A stretch of 64,000 nucleotides of DNA, taken from the NCBI GenBank assembly GCA_020080175.1, contig JAGHQL010000100.1:1-64000 (forward strand), written 5' to 3'. The notes beneath the pieces were generated by a model, which worked only from the letters and a program-made list of their open reading frames with translations, was not told the origin of the DNA and made no database searches. The DNA comes from Glutinoglossum americanum. Lineage: Eukaryota > Ascomycota > Geoglossomycetes > Geoglossales > Geoglossaceae. Positions within the stretch are counted from its first letter, which is position 1, and each line of letters opens with the position of its first letter. Below are positions 21,888-33,064 of this stretch, piece after piece. Made by a program: the position numbers and the translations under genes.

Positions 21888-22968
21888 GATGGCGTTTTGC
21901 CGAAGGCGGTGAACAAAGCCGATCCAGGCTAATGGTAAGAATGCTGAGCGAAGTTGCCGGAAAGTTCAGCGGTTCGCGGGCGAGAGTAGATCGAAAGGCG
22001 AAGCAGGTGGAAGTGAGAAGCTGCGGGGATTAAGGATCTCGATGTGCTACTTATCAGTTACGGGCAGTGCTCTTTGAAAGAACACAGTATAAGTTACCAC
22101 CAATGTGGTGTGGCAGTAAGAGCGAACCACAGTATGACGCAGCGACCGTTCCATTGCATACCATTCCACCTCTCCGTTTCAGCAGATCGAATCGAATCGA
22201 AACTTATCTTCCAGACGGCCTACACTCATTTTTTGGATTTCGCGTGCCTGCAGCATTAAAGAGCGGCTTTAATGAGCGGTTCTCACCCCACCAAGACCAT
22301 CAAAATTCATCAAAACTATGTATATACACTTCCACACGGCTGGATAACCCCCACAGCTGACCCCCAATGGCCTACAAGTTGAGATCGAGGCCTCGGGGTT
22401 GGACAACGCCTGGTGCGATAACCTCGCGGGAAACCAATCGTGAGTCGTGGAGTGAGCGATCCCATGTCGGTACCATGAAGGTTGTTCTAGACTTCCCCCA
22501 CCATGGAGGACTGCAACGTCGAAAGCCGTTTTCCTCCCGCTTCTCTCTCGTGCGTCTGAAATCTGCATGACATTCCCCCTCCTCCTTCCCTGCTCGAAAG
22601 GTCTAATTTTTTATTTTATTTTTTCTATCTCCCTCACCTCGACCGAACCAATTACTCTAAATGCCATTTGCCTTGAATCACCATGAGTTTGCTCTTCATG
22701 CTCTCCGTCCGATGGTTTGGGACGTTTTCCCTCACGGGTTCACGATAAGGATTCTTCATCAAATGGCGTTCAATTGAAGCATGTGCAATTTGCCGCTCAT
22801 GCATAGTGATGTCAGATAAATTGCGTGCCAGGCGAGATTAGCGCTTTGACGACCTCCCGCCATCTTGTGCACCGCGATGGAGATTTCTCACTTTGGCGAG
22901 TCCTCAAATATCGAATCTTCAAGCCTTTCCGCCAGGGTTAGAAGCCCCAACTTGTCAAACCCTATCCA
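21888..22968. other. intergenic
   Basis: Promoter side of the lactonase gene. 22600-22630 is T-rich. A small frame at 22367-22570 (plus) and its antisense partner have no recognisable content. Confidence 0.55.
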
Positions 22969-23777
22969 CTAGCCCTCCTCTTTAGCTTTCTCGGTTTGCT
23001 CGACGCTCCAGATCTCCTCCAATGGTCTCCCAACATAAATCGTCCGATAGCCACAACTCTTTGCTGCTTCCGGATCTCCCGAATGTGCGGCCGCCAACGT
23101 TCTCTCGTCGGTATTCAGCGCTAATGCTTCTGCCGTTTCGTTGTACACCTTGAGGCTGGGTTTATAGGCTCTGAAGTGTTCCGCAGAGGGAATTAGTTTA
23201 AATGGGAGGTTTCCGTGCCTCTTCAAGTCCTTCGGTAGTGAGATGTTACCATCCGACTGTGTGCCGATAATATACCCTTTGCTCAGCTTACTGATGCCCT
23301 CCGAGGAATCGAGCTAGGGATCAAGGCGGTGCTATACGAAGCCCAACTCTCCAATCTTATTAGAAAGTCCCTTCTGCTGCCACTACGCCAGCGATTTCTA
23401 CAATGAACACGGGTGGTGTTGATCCACGCTTACCCGCTTATCCTTTGCCTCACCATACTCTTTGCCGTATGATATTCGCCCCAGTTGTGAAATCGGTTCC
23501 AGTCGTCCCCACGGAGTTGGCCGACCCCCCCGCGAACCTCCAATGGGGTGGACGCCCTACCTAAGAGCCTTTGCTTAGTGGCATTTCTAAGTCCATAAAT
23601 AACACTGGAGCATTAGTCCACAGCTGGGCCAAAAACATCGAATATTATAGCCTTTGGCGGGTTGAATATCACTTTGGCAGATGTAGTCGTGCTGAGCGAT
23701 GGTACTCGTGCAGATGAGCCCGGCTGTGCAGGGGACCCAGGTACTCCACATACATCACCAATATCTACCCCGTACAT
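22969..23777 (-). pseudogene. broken type II haloacid dehalogenase-like gene
   Basis: Remains of a HAD-superfamily 2-haloacid dehalogenase. From the 5' end: PPKAIIFDVFG (near 23640), whose Asp is the family nucleophile; then RNATKQRLL and GDDWNRF; then LSKGYIIGTQSDGNISL (near 23270) for motif II. A clean 3' frame at 22969-23226 has FKLIPSAEHFRAYKP with the motif III Lys, and AAAHSGDPEAAKSCGYRT for motif IV. Motif I is followed by a stop where the family has Asp-Trp-Arg, and the middle needs at least two frame changes. Several differences are C to T or G to A, as RIP would leave, but I have no intact copy to compare. Confidence 0.75.
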
Positions 23778-24110
23778 GGCGGAAGTATCCCCGAATTCCC
23801 CGCCAATCCAGACTTGGAATGATTCGGTCTGGTTGGCCAGGGCTTCCTTAACCCTGCCGTTCTAAAACAAAGAAGATTTGCTGAGCTTATCGCTAGAATC
23901 TGGCGAATTAAAAAATATGCTACGAATTCCATGCTTAATTCCTGCCGAGCGAACCCAAACGTTTCATCAACAATCGATATGTTACCTGCTATGAACTTGT
24001 CAAAACGCTGGTGAAATCCTCGACACATGAGACTCAGCGTAGGATATTCGTCATGACTCATCAGGAAACGAGACGAGCCGTCGGTAATTATAGGATATAC
24101 TACCAATAAA
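23778..24110 (-). other. unidentified coding-like fragment
   Basis: Two overlapping minus-strand frames look coding rather than random. One has GNISIVDETFGFARQELS, the other ESFQVWIGGEFGDTSAMYG, which runs on in frame toward the broken dehalogenase. I do not recognise the family. It may be a 5' part of the same pseudogene, another decayed gene, or chance. Confidence 0.25.
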
Positions 24111-24652
24111 TCTGCGACTTCATTTGACTAAAGGGCTTTAAATAGTCGTGCTCGCATCTGCTAGGAAATGCTTACAATAGATCCCTGAGCAGGAGGATTA
24201 TTATCGCCGCGCCCATCGGGTTCGGTGGACCGACTACAAGATGCTTAAGGATGGAATCGCGTCTAGAAGAGTCGTTGATATCCCTTCAAGTATATATACT
24301 AGATGCTAAGGTTACAAAAATCCGCCCCGACTTCCTGCCGGTTTCAGCGGGTGAGCGGGTGATTTCACGGGGCGATTGCTCGCCTCCATGTCTAGTTTCT
24401 GTCTGCTAATTCTTGCTTTCACCTTCTGAAAGGATAGACTGCGAAAAGCCGGGTCGACGAGAAATGTGCAGCAGAAACGGCGCAGTCCATGGCTGCCTGC
24501 TTGGAGACTGAAGAGAATTCGAGTTTTCAACCCAGAACTCTTTAAGGATGGGCCAGGAAGATACCGTCATCGAGTGCGACCTATGTATCCCACATCTCCG
24601 TGGATCTGATTCCCTGCTCAGCCGCTTCCCATCAGAGCCTGATCTCCCGTAT

Positions 24653-24874
24653 GTTAACTTCTTAGCAGTACCTAGAGGTTGAGAGTCCTGTCCGCTTCCT
24701 AAAAGCGACTAGAGAGATTGATTACTCATCAGTCTCCTGTCCGCTCCACTTCCTAGCAGTGTCTGGAGAGGTTGAAGATTACCTTAATGAGAGTTCTGTC
24801 TGCTTCCTAGTAGCATCAAGAGATTAATTGCCTCCGAGTCTCCTGTCCGCCTCCTAACAGTGTCTAGAGAGGCC
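24653..24874. repeat. degenerate tandem repeat, about 4 copies of 45-61 bp
   Basis: Copies begin near 24684, 24731, 24792 and 24837, with a partial one before them. Each carries a version of CCTGTCCGCTTCCTAGCAG followed by TGTCTAGAGAGGTTGA and a variable AT-rich spacer. Copies differ at many positions, so the array is old. It lies directly 3' of the ATPase relic. Confidence 0.75.
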
Positions 24875-24899
24875 TACTATGTTTTTGAATTAGAGAATA

Positions 24900-25860
24900 T
24901 CAACTTAGGCTATATACATGTATTTAATTTTATCAATGCTACCCCTCTAGCTTTGTTAGATAGTCTTATATTTAGTCTTACTAAGAGGCTCGATGTAAAC
25001 ATGAGAATGGACGGCACCGATTTTTCGATATTTGGTCCCACACTGCTGCAATAGCTACATTTGTCTCTTATTCCTTCCAGTAGGTTAAATTTAGCTTGCA
25101 ATATCATCGCATCAAGGTTGACTGAAAGGCAATCCGGTTAGAGATAGCATGGTGCGAAACACGTTTAGTTCGGCCACCAACAAGCTCGCAAATCTGTGCT
25201 GCTTGCTTATCATTAATTCCTTGGAGCTTGAGGTACTGAAAAGCTTCCTCTTTGGTCACATCACCAACTTCGATGATCCTCCTATGTCTTGACCACGAGC
25301 TTCTCTCTATAGTAATAAATTAGTATATAATATTTGGCAGATGGGACTACAAGACCGCAACCTAGATAAACTTACCCATCATATGACGTGGTATGCGGTC
25401 TTCGTTCCAAACAAACGCGGCAGTAGCAGAGTCCTGAACCAGATCGAGAAATCCCTGTTGATCCCCGGCGAGTCTATCTGCATTGTCGATAATCAAGACT
25501 GGAATTTCATCATATATCTGTCTGTACCTAATGCAGCTTTGGGAAATGCTTGCCAAACCTCTCTGGAAAGTGGCTCTACCATATTGCGTTCAGAATCGAT
25601 AATCAGGTCTGGCTTGTATCCTAAAGCCTGTTGCAACGCTTCGACAAACCCAATTGGGGTTTTATTCTCGCCAGGAACGTTGACGTAAACCACACCCTTG
25701 GGCTTTTTAACCTACTCAGAGCAAGCTCAATCAAGCTTGTCTTCCCAGTTCCATGCTCTTCGGAGAGAGCCGGAAGGTGAGTTCTCAGCGCATTTTCGTT
25801 ATCTTCTGTTGCCAAGCCGCATGCCCTTTCCTCAGAACTAAACTGTACAGCGTTGGAAGC
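24900..25860 (-). pseudogene. broken P-loop (AAA/STAND-like) ATPase gene
   Basis: Relic of an ATPase of the kind I associate with large families in Glomeromycotina and Pezizales. From the 5' end: Walker A as EEHGTGKTSLIELAL (25720-25770, first Gly replaced by Glu), VVYVNVPGENKTPIGFVEA (25640-25700), EVWQAFPKAAL, Walker B-like IPVLIIDNADRLAGD (25460-25520), RIPRHMMGKF (about 25370-25400), then after a gap RIIEVGDVTKEEAFQYLKL and DKQAAQICELVGGR (25160-25290). The segments alternate between frames, so the gene carries several frameshifts. Residue conservation within segments is high, which argues for fairly recent loss. Family membership is from motif memory; role of intact members unknown. Confidence 0.7.
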
Positions 25861-26767
25861 GGCTAACCCGAACCTATATTCCCAGTGCCCCTACCTCTAG
25901 AGGTCCAAGTTCGAAACTTAACTAGGGTCCCAACAACGATTAGAAAGGTCATCGTAAGGACGATGCCTGCCGGTATGCATTACTGTTTGATGTCAGACAG
26001 CAATTACGAAGAATCGAGCTTTCGCACGAACGGAATGTAAGGAAGCTAGCTGCTCCGGATGAATCGCCCTAGCTGCTTATTGACAGGATAGACCAGGGGT
26101 TGCTCCGCCTTCGAAAGCTCTGAAGAAATAGTGTTGCCATACCAATATCCATGGCGCTGAAGAATGCGCTCAGAGGCAAGCGAGAAAATATATCCTTGCT
26201 TCTGCAAGCTTTTACAAACTCAGTGATGACATCGCAACGGTGTTTCGTATTCTTGAACTTTGGTGCCATGGTTGGGAAGTTGCTCGTTGTGACCGAGAAG
26301 TGCCCTCAAAAGGGCTGCAGCGGGGTATTAGATTGCAGTCACTAACACGCTCCTTAGAAGTGCGGTACACTGAGACTTTCGAATTACCAGCCTTAGGACG
26401 AGGAAATCCGGCAGCGTCATGCCTCTGCAGCATCTGGTCGGCTTGATATCGATGATCTTAAAAGATCTATCGGATATTGTTTGCGATTATAGAAGCTAGA
26501 TTTACGGCTTATGCGGCGCAGCCGGCTAGAGAGATGTCTCGCAACTCGAAACCGAGGTCGAGGGCGGAAATGCCTAAAGACCGCTTTTTGGGACTGCTGA
26601 AAGGGAGGAAATGAAGGGAAAAGGGCTTTAGGCAAGGTTTGAACCCGCGTTATTCTTGACCACACCAGGCCGACCACTCCGCCCTCTTCTCGCCACAAAA
26701 AGACAACGTTCCCGATAGCCGAATCAGACAATTGGACCACCAAAAGAAAGCTCTCTCGAGTGGCAAA

Positions 26768-26901
26768 AACCTTGAGGCCCCCAGGGATTTCGACTGCCAG
26801 ACTACGCCGCCTGCATCGGGCATCGTATCGGACAGGTCCTCGAGTGTTCAAGGGAAAACCCCCATCCAGGAGTTGGCGTTTAACCGCTCGGCCACAAGGT
26901 T
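26768..26901 (-). other. tRNA-Ser/Leu-like relic, low confidence
   Basis: On the minus strand AACCTTG is followed by TGGCCGAGCGGTTAA, a match to the A box and D arm of Ser/Leu tRNAs. The 134-nt segment closes with the exact complement CAAGGTT and then a T run. A degenerate B-box-like GTCGAAATCC lies 25 nt before the end. D, anticodon and T stems do not pair well, so this is not a functional tRNA. A second B-box match, GGGTTCAAACC, is at 26636-26646 on the same strand. A pseudo-tRNA or SINE head is possible. Confidence 0.3.
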
Positions 26902-27231
26902 TTTTGGTGAGAGGAGCGGCGGTAAACTTGTTATACACCCCTGAGCAAGCCCACCCCAACCAACTCTCCGACCACGCTCTGCCTACCCAGAGCAATGTCT
27001 TTTCTACTGCTTTACATACGCCAAGTGGCCGAGCTTTTTCCTAGAGCAGGGGCGCTTCCTCGGACCACTGCTTTGCGCACAACCGGTCGCATAGCTCGCT
27101 TTCCCAGCGTATCTCAACGCCGGAGTTCCTCTTGTGATTATCTTTCTCGTCAATTCCATGGTAGATCTACTAAAGAGAAGAGAATGTTGAGGCAATTTTT
27201 TTCGGCACCTCTACCGAAACTCAGTTTCCTC

Positions 27232-27263
27232 CCCCTATTCCCCTATTCCCCTATTCCCCTATT
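27232..27263. repeat. 8-bp tandem repeat, 4 copies
   Basis: The unit CCCCTATT is repeated four times exactly. Confidence 0.95.
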
Positions 27264-27825
27264 GTAATTCCTCTGTACAGAAAGGCAACAAGAGTGAGCT
27301 TATTAAGCGTTGGCCTACCTCTACACAGGAAGCTCAGAGCCTGTCAGACCGCATAGTGTGTATGTATGTATATACGTGCGATCACACGGACCATCCGACA
27401 AATACCAACCAGACTCGCCGTTAGCAAACCCTCACGATAACGGAGCCATGAGAAGCGCTCTGTGACTAACAGAGAACACTCCGCCATGTCTAGATCCCAA
27501 ACTTTATTCCTATTATCCTCGAACCGGAAATAGACTCGATGTGGACACGCCTCTTTTCTACTAGGTCGCTGGATCTCGAATGTGCTGGAGGCGTGACAAC
27601 ACGGCAGCCATTACCGACTCTAACTCCGGACTCAACCCAGTTCCAACCCAACCCCCTTGGCGATATTCTTGGCTCCAGTCACCCCTTGGAATCATGAGCA
27701 GCCAACCCATTGACTGCTAGGGTCCCGAGAATCGTTTCTAGATCGCCCTAGACCCAACCATACCTCAGTCCCCGTTAGCCTTCTCTCAAGGCTTCCGCCT
27801 GAATCTCCCCGGGACACCTAACTCG

Positions 27826-27853
27826 TGGTATTCGAGATCTAGTTCGAATACCA
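27826..27853. repeat. 10-bp inverted repeat
   Basis: TGGTATTCGA at 27826-27835 and its exact complement at 27844-27853, with an 8-base loop. No gene adjoins it. Confidence 0.7.
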
Positions 27854-28515
27854 TCTCATCTTTCTTACACTACTATCCTCGAGTCTTACCCACGGCATCA
27901 CCACCGCCTAGTATGAAACTCTATGGTTTAAGCCATGCCTTTCAGGACCGTTACTCCTCTTCCCTCCCGACACAGGGCGTAGGGCACCCCTTAGACTCCT
28001 CAGACCAAGGAACTAGCTGCTAGATCTCCAGCACCTTCTCGAGTTTTCAACTCCCTAGAGGTCCGGTTGCTCTATCACCAGTGCTACTACACCTTGCGTT
28101 AATTTAAAACCCCCCTTAAATCGCGTGGTGTGAAATTAAATGCCGAATTTATCCTATTAATAAGCCCTTTTAGAGCAGACTCTTTTATCCAATATTCTTT
28201 TTCGTGTGTTCGGGCCGCCCTTGGGTCTCGAAGTGCTTCTCTTATTTCATAAAAAAAAAATTAAGCAATCAAGACGAGATCCTCTAAAACCCACAGAATG
28301 TCCTGTCATTCGAGTTCGAAGTCCCCTCTTTACACGTGACTTCGTCACCGCTTTACCTTTCTCATCCCTACGCAAAGAAAAATAAAATAAAATAAAATAA
28401 AAAATCCCACACTTTTCTTTTTTTTTTTTTTTTTTTCAAATTCCATTGCCGGTTTCTGCTTGCGCGGCGTAGATATGTACACACATGAAGAACAAGAAAC
28501 CCAACAACGCGCGTT

Positions 28516-29171
28516 TTAGATACGGGCGAGGCCGAAAACCATGAGGCCGGCCTCTTCTGCCGTCGCGACCATCCTCTTTATTATATCCGGTGATTTGTTC
28601 TTCGCCGTCAGTTCCTTTTCTACCATCTTCCCGACCCTCCCTACTTCCCTATTCATCTTCGAAATTTGTTTCTTGAGGGTTTTAAACTCCCTCTCCCTCT
28701 TCCCGCCCCTCCTCTTCCTCTTTCCCTCGCTGTTGCTCTTCTTCTTGTCTTCCCGCTTCTCCTTCTGGTTCTCTACCAGTCCCTAGAATCGTCCGTTGGT
28801 AATCCGGTACCGCTTGGCCAGCTCGTGCACATACGCATACTTACAGCGTTATTATTTTGTGTGTTCGCGCTGTCTCTTTCGGAAGGGAACATTTCATCTA
28901 TGGTCAGGAGACTGTTAATCTACAGTTTTCTTTATTAGTATGGCTTGATAAATGGAGGATATGCAGTAGCGAATACTCACATAGGCTTCGGTGGCAGATT
29001 GCTGTTCGGTTTGGAGAACCAGCGCTTCCTCTCGAGTAACCAGGCTCTGGTTCTGCGGTTTTCCTTGTCAGATCAGATAGTATAGTAGCAATGGATACTC
29101 ACACGTTCTGCACTGGCGGGTCTTATTGTTCTGCTTAGACGAGAGAAATCGAAATCAAAAGGTTCAGACAT
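28516..29171 (-). CDS. small basic coiled-coil protein, four short exons
   Basis: Not recognised. Found by splicing: exons 29171-29103, 29052-28981, 28919-28845 and 28782-28516. Each of the first three is a whole number of codons (23, 24, 25), with introns of 50, 61 and 62 nt starting GTGAGT, GTGAGT and GTAAGT and ending CAG, TAG and TAG. The 160-aa product starts MSEPFDFDFSRLSRTIRP and has a Glu/Gln-rich helix. Exon 4 carries a strongly basic stretch (KRKRRGGKREREFKTLKKQ), a coiled coil and a hydrophobic end, EEAGLMVFGLARI. Three consensus donors in phase 0 are hard to get by chance. Oddity: the end of intron 3 reads VHELAKRYRITNGRF in the exon 4 frame up to the TAG of the splice site, so retention or a former coding segment is possible. 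A DNA- or RNA-binding helper is a guess. Confidence 0.6.
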
Positions 29172-30435
29172 ATTTCTCCTGCTCAAGTGCAACAATGGAA
29201 ATTAGCTAGAGAGTCGAAAGACTAGTAGAGGGCAAGGGTGGTTACGGGCTGTTCGTGTAGGGGTGTGTGTGATGAGAGCGATGAGCTCGGGGGCGATTTG
29301 GAGAATGGTCCGGGGCCGGTACGGCTTACATTTGGAGATTGCTGTAGAAAAACTCGTGCTTCGCTGCTGCGGATGTGGTTGCTGAACCGCGGGAGTAGGG
29401 CTGCGGCAGTGCCTCCGAGAGTAGATAGATACGCTATGAGAGTTTTGGAGTAGGACTTTTGCTTAATGTGTTCTTTTGGGGTTCTCCGTTGTGCTGTGTG
29501 GAAGAGGGAGGATGAGTGACCGAGTGAAGGGAGGAAAGAGTAAGTGAATAGTTGAGCAAGCAAGTGAATCAGAGCTCATGGTAGTTGCTGATGGAGAACA
29601 CGTCCCGCCACGGAGGACGGTGCAGATGTCCAACTCTGGCTACCAGCTCGCTCAATCCTTTCTCGTCAAAGAGATCCATCATTCTCCTTCCTACAGAACT
29701 GGTCTTGCTGGTAACCGGGATAATCTCACAATACCGCTATCCCTCTCTAGCCGTGCCACTCTACCCAGCGCATCACTCATTCGGGCTGTTAGTGGAATTC
29801 TATGTGTCCTAACGCACCTCAAGCAGCAAGAACGGGGGCGAACTCAGATTAGGGAAGAGGGGACTATAGTAGACATATTTTTCTAGAAAATTAAGCGTTA
29901 TCAAGGGCGCAGGTAAGGGAGAAGCACTCGTAACCAGCCTACAGATGGATATGCCGTATAGACGTTTTATAAACACATATCCTCAAAAAGGAGACCCAGA
30001 TTGATCCCTGAGGGCGCATAATAAAGAGGAAATATAAAGCTTATTTTTCCGAGCTGGAGCAACTCATGTATGTGTGTCTCCTTGCATTCATAAAGACATA
30101 ATAGAGGGTTCACATATTCACTATCTCGTGAGATTTTGCACTGGTAAGATCCTCCAAAGATCGGATACGAGCCTCTAAAACAGCCGTTTCGACAAGGCCC
30201 GCCAAGTCAGTAGATGACAAACGCCACCTCATAAGAAAAGAATGTCCATAACGCTTTCGTGAAAACATTAAATATGGAATAGCCTTGTATATCCTACGGC
30301 CCGCAGGCGGAAACCCAAAAGGATCCCGGACAAACTGTTATCTATTATGCCCAATCCCGAAAACCACACTCCATCAAGCGCCAATCCATAAAACTTTTTT
30401 TTCCCGGGGCTTGGCCTCCTCGTGGATTGCTCGGG
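29172..30435. other. intergenic
   Basis: Promoter of the small gene and 3' side of the surface-protein gene. Frames of about 100 codons at 29222-29563 (minus) and 29578-29886 (plus) have no recognisable domain. Confidence 0.5.
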
Positions 30436-31773
30436 TCACATGTACCTACCACCATGGAAACTGCTGACGTCGAAATAAGTATACCTATGATCTGTCTGAC
30501 TTGCGCTTACCTCTTCGACACTGGGCAGTGGATGTTGGGAGTACTGATTTCCACTCCGGCCAATGCCTGAATCCCCGCTGGACATGGAGCTTCGTGCGGG
30601 GTGTGCCTCGAGTTCTGTTGGCCCTAGCGGGTTTTGGTTATTCCTCCCATACGATGATGGTGCTGAACTCCCAGTTGGGGCCTGCTGGAAGGGGGAGTAT
30701 ATGACCTGACTGTCTACACTATCTGAATTACTGCGTCCCCGACTTGATGAATCGTTAGGGACGGGCTGGTATGGAGAGCTCTGTTGATGCAAGATACCGG
30801 TGCCACTGTTTGAGTGAGGTCGTTGTACCATTATATCTTGAGGGCCTCCAGAGCCGGAACGATGGCTATGTCGGTGCTTTTCGTTGTATTGGGGGCCGCG
30901 TTTCAATTTCCGAAGGGTCCAGAACGTTGCGATGAAGACTGCAACCACACAGACCAGTATACCGACGGAGAGTCCGATAATGGCGGTCTTGGAGAGTCCC
31001 GGACTAAGCGATGGAGTTGGTGTACCTATATGTGATTTAGTGGCCGTGGTGTCCGTTCTTGATATGGCGGGTGCCTTGGTGGCGGTAGGGGGAATAGTGT
31101 CCGTGTGTGGTCTGATGGTGAGAAATGTCCGAATAATCTGGACCTGGGTGACCTGTATACCATTGCTTGTGACGGTGGTCGTGATTGTGGCCTCGAAGGT
31201 TGTCGTGGTCTTTGGATAGCAAGCATCAGTGCCACAGTAATAATCGGTTCCGCAGCATCCATAATTAAATTCCGCGGCACAGAGTGTTTTGCCCTGTTCA
31301 GTGCAGTAGTCCGGGGTGCCGGAGGTATATCCAGGTGGTGGGGTGCAAGTGTTCCTGCCACATTTGAAACCTGAAGGGCAGCAACCGGCTGGAGGTCAAA
31401 TGTCAGCCTCAATTGTAGGTATTATGGCCCCTAGAGAGGCACTGATCACTGCGTGGGGAGATGTCAGAGTGAACCAACCGAATTGTATAGGGCACAAGGT
31501 TTCGCCTGTATGGGAACAAGGTGCTGTAGCTTTCGGCGGACAGTCTGTCATCCCACAAAGCCTATCGTCTGGACAACAGCCCCCGCTCAGGGAAGCAGGA
31601 CACAGCTGTGATCCCGTCGAGCACACATCGTATCTCTTCACGACCCGTAACTCCTCCAGGGCAGTACTGTAGCGATACAGGCCCACATTCCTCGCACCAA
31701 ACACAGCCTCAGCAGGGACGAAACACGAAGCGGCTAGCAGTAGAAGCGACGCGGGTTTTGGAAACGGAAACAT
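30436..31773 (-). CDS. cysteine-rich single-pass membrane protein
   Basis: Probable cell-surface protein. Two exons (31773-31479, 31388-30436) join over a 90-nt intron to 415 aa. A signal peptide (FPKPASLLLLAASCFVPAEA) is followed by three repeats of a Cys module: LCPASLSGGCCPDDRLCG, LCPIQFAGCCPSGFKCG (rebuilt exactly across the splice) and LCAAEFNYGCCGTDYYCG. A Thr-rich stalk follows. The membrane segment AIIGLSVGILVCVVAVFIA is closed by basic RKLKRG. The cytoplasmic tail of about 150 residues is Ser/Pro/Gln-rich. This C-x(n)-GCC-x5-CG layout with a single membrane span is common in filamentous ascomycete surface proteins, sometimes discussed as sensors. I know no assigned ligand. The splice is well supported by the repeat continuing across it. 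Confidence 0.78.
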
Positions 31774-33064
31774 GTTGGAGAAACACGGCGTGGTGGCCAG
31801 CAGGCCGTAGCGCAGACTTGGCTCTTTTTGGCCCGTCTGTCATACAACTTGCCGTGCTGCCTGCAGACGATCAATCGTAGACGCGCGCCCCATGGGGATC
31901 GCTGGAGCGATGTTGAAGATGGATAAATTATGAAAATCTAATGTCCGAAGCTGTGGAGCTTTGCAGCTAAAAGAAGCAGAACCGACCGACGATCGACGGA
32001 GATCGCACGAATGTCGAAGGCTCTGCAGAGACGCGGGCGTCCCAACGATCCGTTTTAAGACATGGCCTGATCAGCAGCCCGTCAAGCCTCAGCCATCTAG
32101 AATCGCCGGGCCCTCTTCTGGGCTTCTGGATTCGTTCGTCGATGGCCAGCTTCGAGGCGTTCGGTTGGTGGGGGCTGCCCCACCAGCGTTGTCTGGCACC
32201 AATCGGCGCCGTTCGACAGCCTGGGCGGCCTGGGCAGCCTGCACAGTGGATTGTTTCCGGACGGCGTGTCGGGTGCCCTTTTAGCCTGTTCGTGAAGGCG
32301 GGCAAGGACCATCAGCTCGCATGGGCGTATCGCTGGTCGGGGTTGTGGTGCTTGGCCTGTCTATATAGCACCGTGTGGAGAAACCCTTGTGAGTCCATCT
32401 TCAAAGCCCCGCACCCCGCGCCACACAATACCTTGGTACTATATACATGCACAATATATTCTTCGAGCACGGGTCGACGGGTCGACGGATCTAAAAGGGT
32501 TTTTATGTCCAACAGAGGGTGGGTAAATTCACCGACTCTCGAGAGTGCCATTATTAATTGACCGTTACATAGGGCGGTCGTTTCTGCTGTTTCTTGATCT
32601 TTTTATTGCTCTTTTGTGGTCGTCTGGTCGTCTGGTCGTCTGGCAGTTACTTTGGATGGTGTCAAACAGCGCCTGCAGGGAAAAATGGAAGAACGACAAA
32701 CGTGTCACAAAGACAATAATAATTCATGAGGCGTAACTATTCCGAGTATATATCCGTAACCTCAACCGCTTAGCACTGCGCCTCTTTCGCGATCGACAAC
32801 ACCTTCGCGTGAATATGTAAGTATTGCCCGCAGTTGGACATTGATTCGCACTATCTAGTCTTCCCTTGCACTTATTCCCTGGCTTCCCCACATCGTGTTC
32901 GGAAGGAAAGCACCGACATGGGGTGGTTTGCCGTGCTATGTTGAGGCTGTGGTCACTATAGCGGCCTTTAATGTAAATTTAATGCCGAGGCGTTGTGGGT
33001 TAAAGCCTCCAACTCTGCTCTTCTTGTTAGTAAGCTCTTTATGTCAGCGGTGGCTCGTTTCATG
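31774..33064. other. intergenic
   Basis: Promoter of the surface-protein gene and 3' side of the RRM gene. 31980-32310 is GC-rich with overlapping short frames on both strands and no recognisable protein. TCGTCTGG is repeated three times at 32620-32643. Confidence 0.55.
32620..32643. repeat. 8-bp tandem repeat, 3 copies
   Basis: The unit TCGTCTGG is repeated three times exactly. Confidence 0.9.

Larger units (their letters stand above)
25861..28515. other. repeat-rich interval without supported gene
   Basis: A 192-codon minus-strand frame at 26417-26995 crosses a tRNA-like segment and looks accidental. 27232-27263 is an 8-bp tandem repeat and 27826-27853 a hairpin. 28381-28437 has AAAAT repeats and a T20 run. 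27300-28250 may be a decayed repeat, but I find no coding trace. Confidence 0.5.

Noticed and set aside
26417-26995. 192-codon minus-strand frame
   Set aside because: Runs straight through tRNA-like sequence and has no protein family character.
27300-28250. Solo LTR or other retroelement remnant
   Set aside because: No coding trace, no convincing terminal repeats or target duplication visible by eye.
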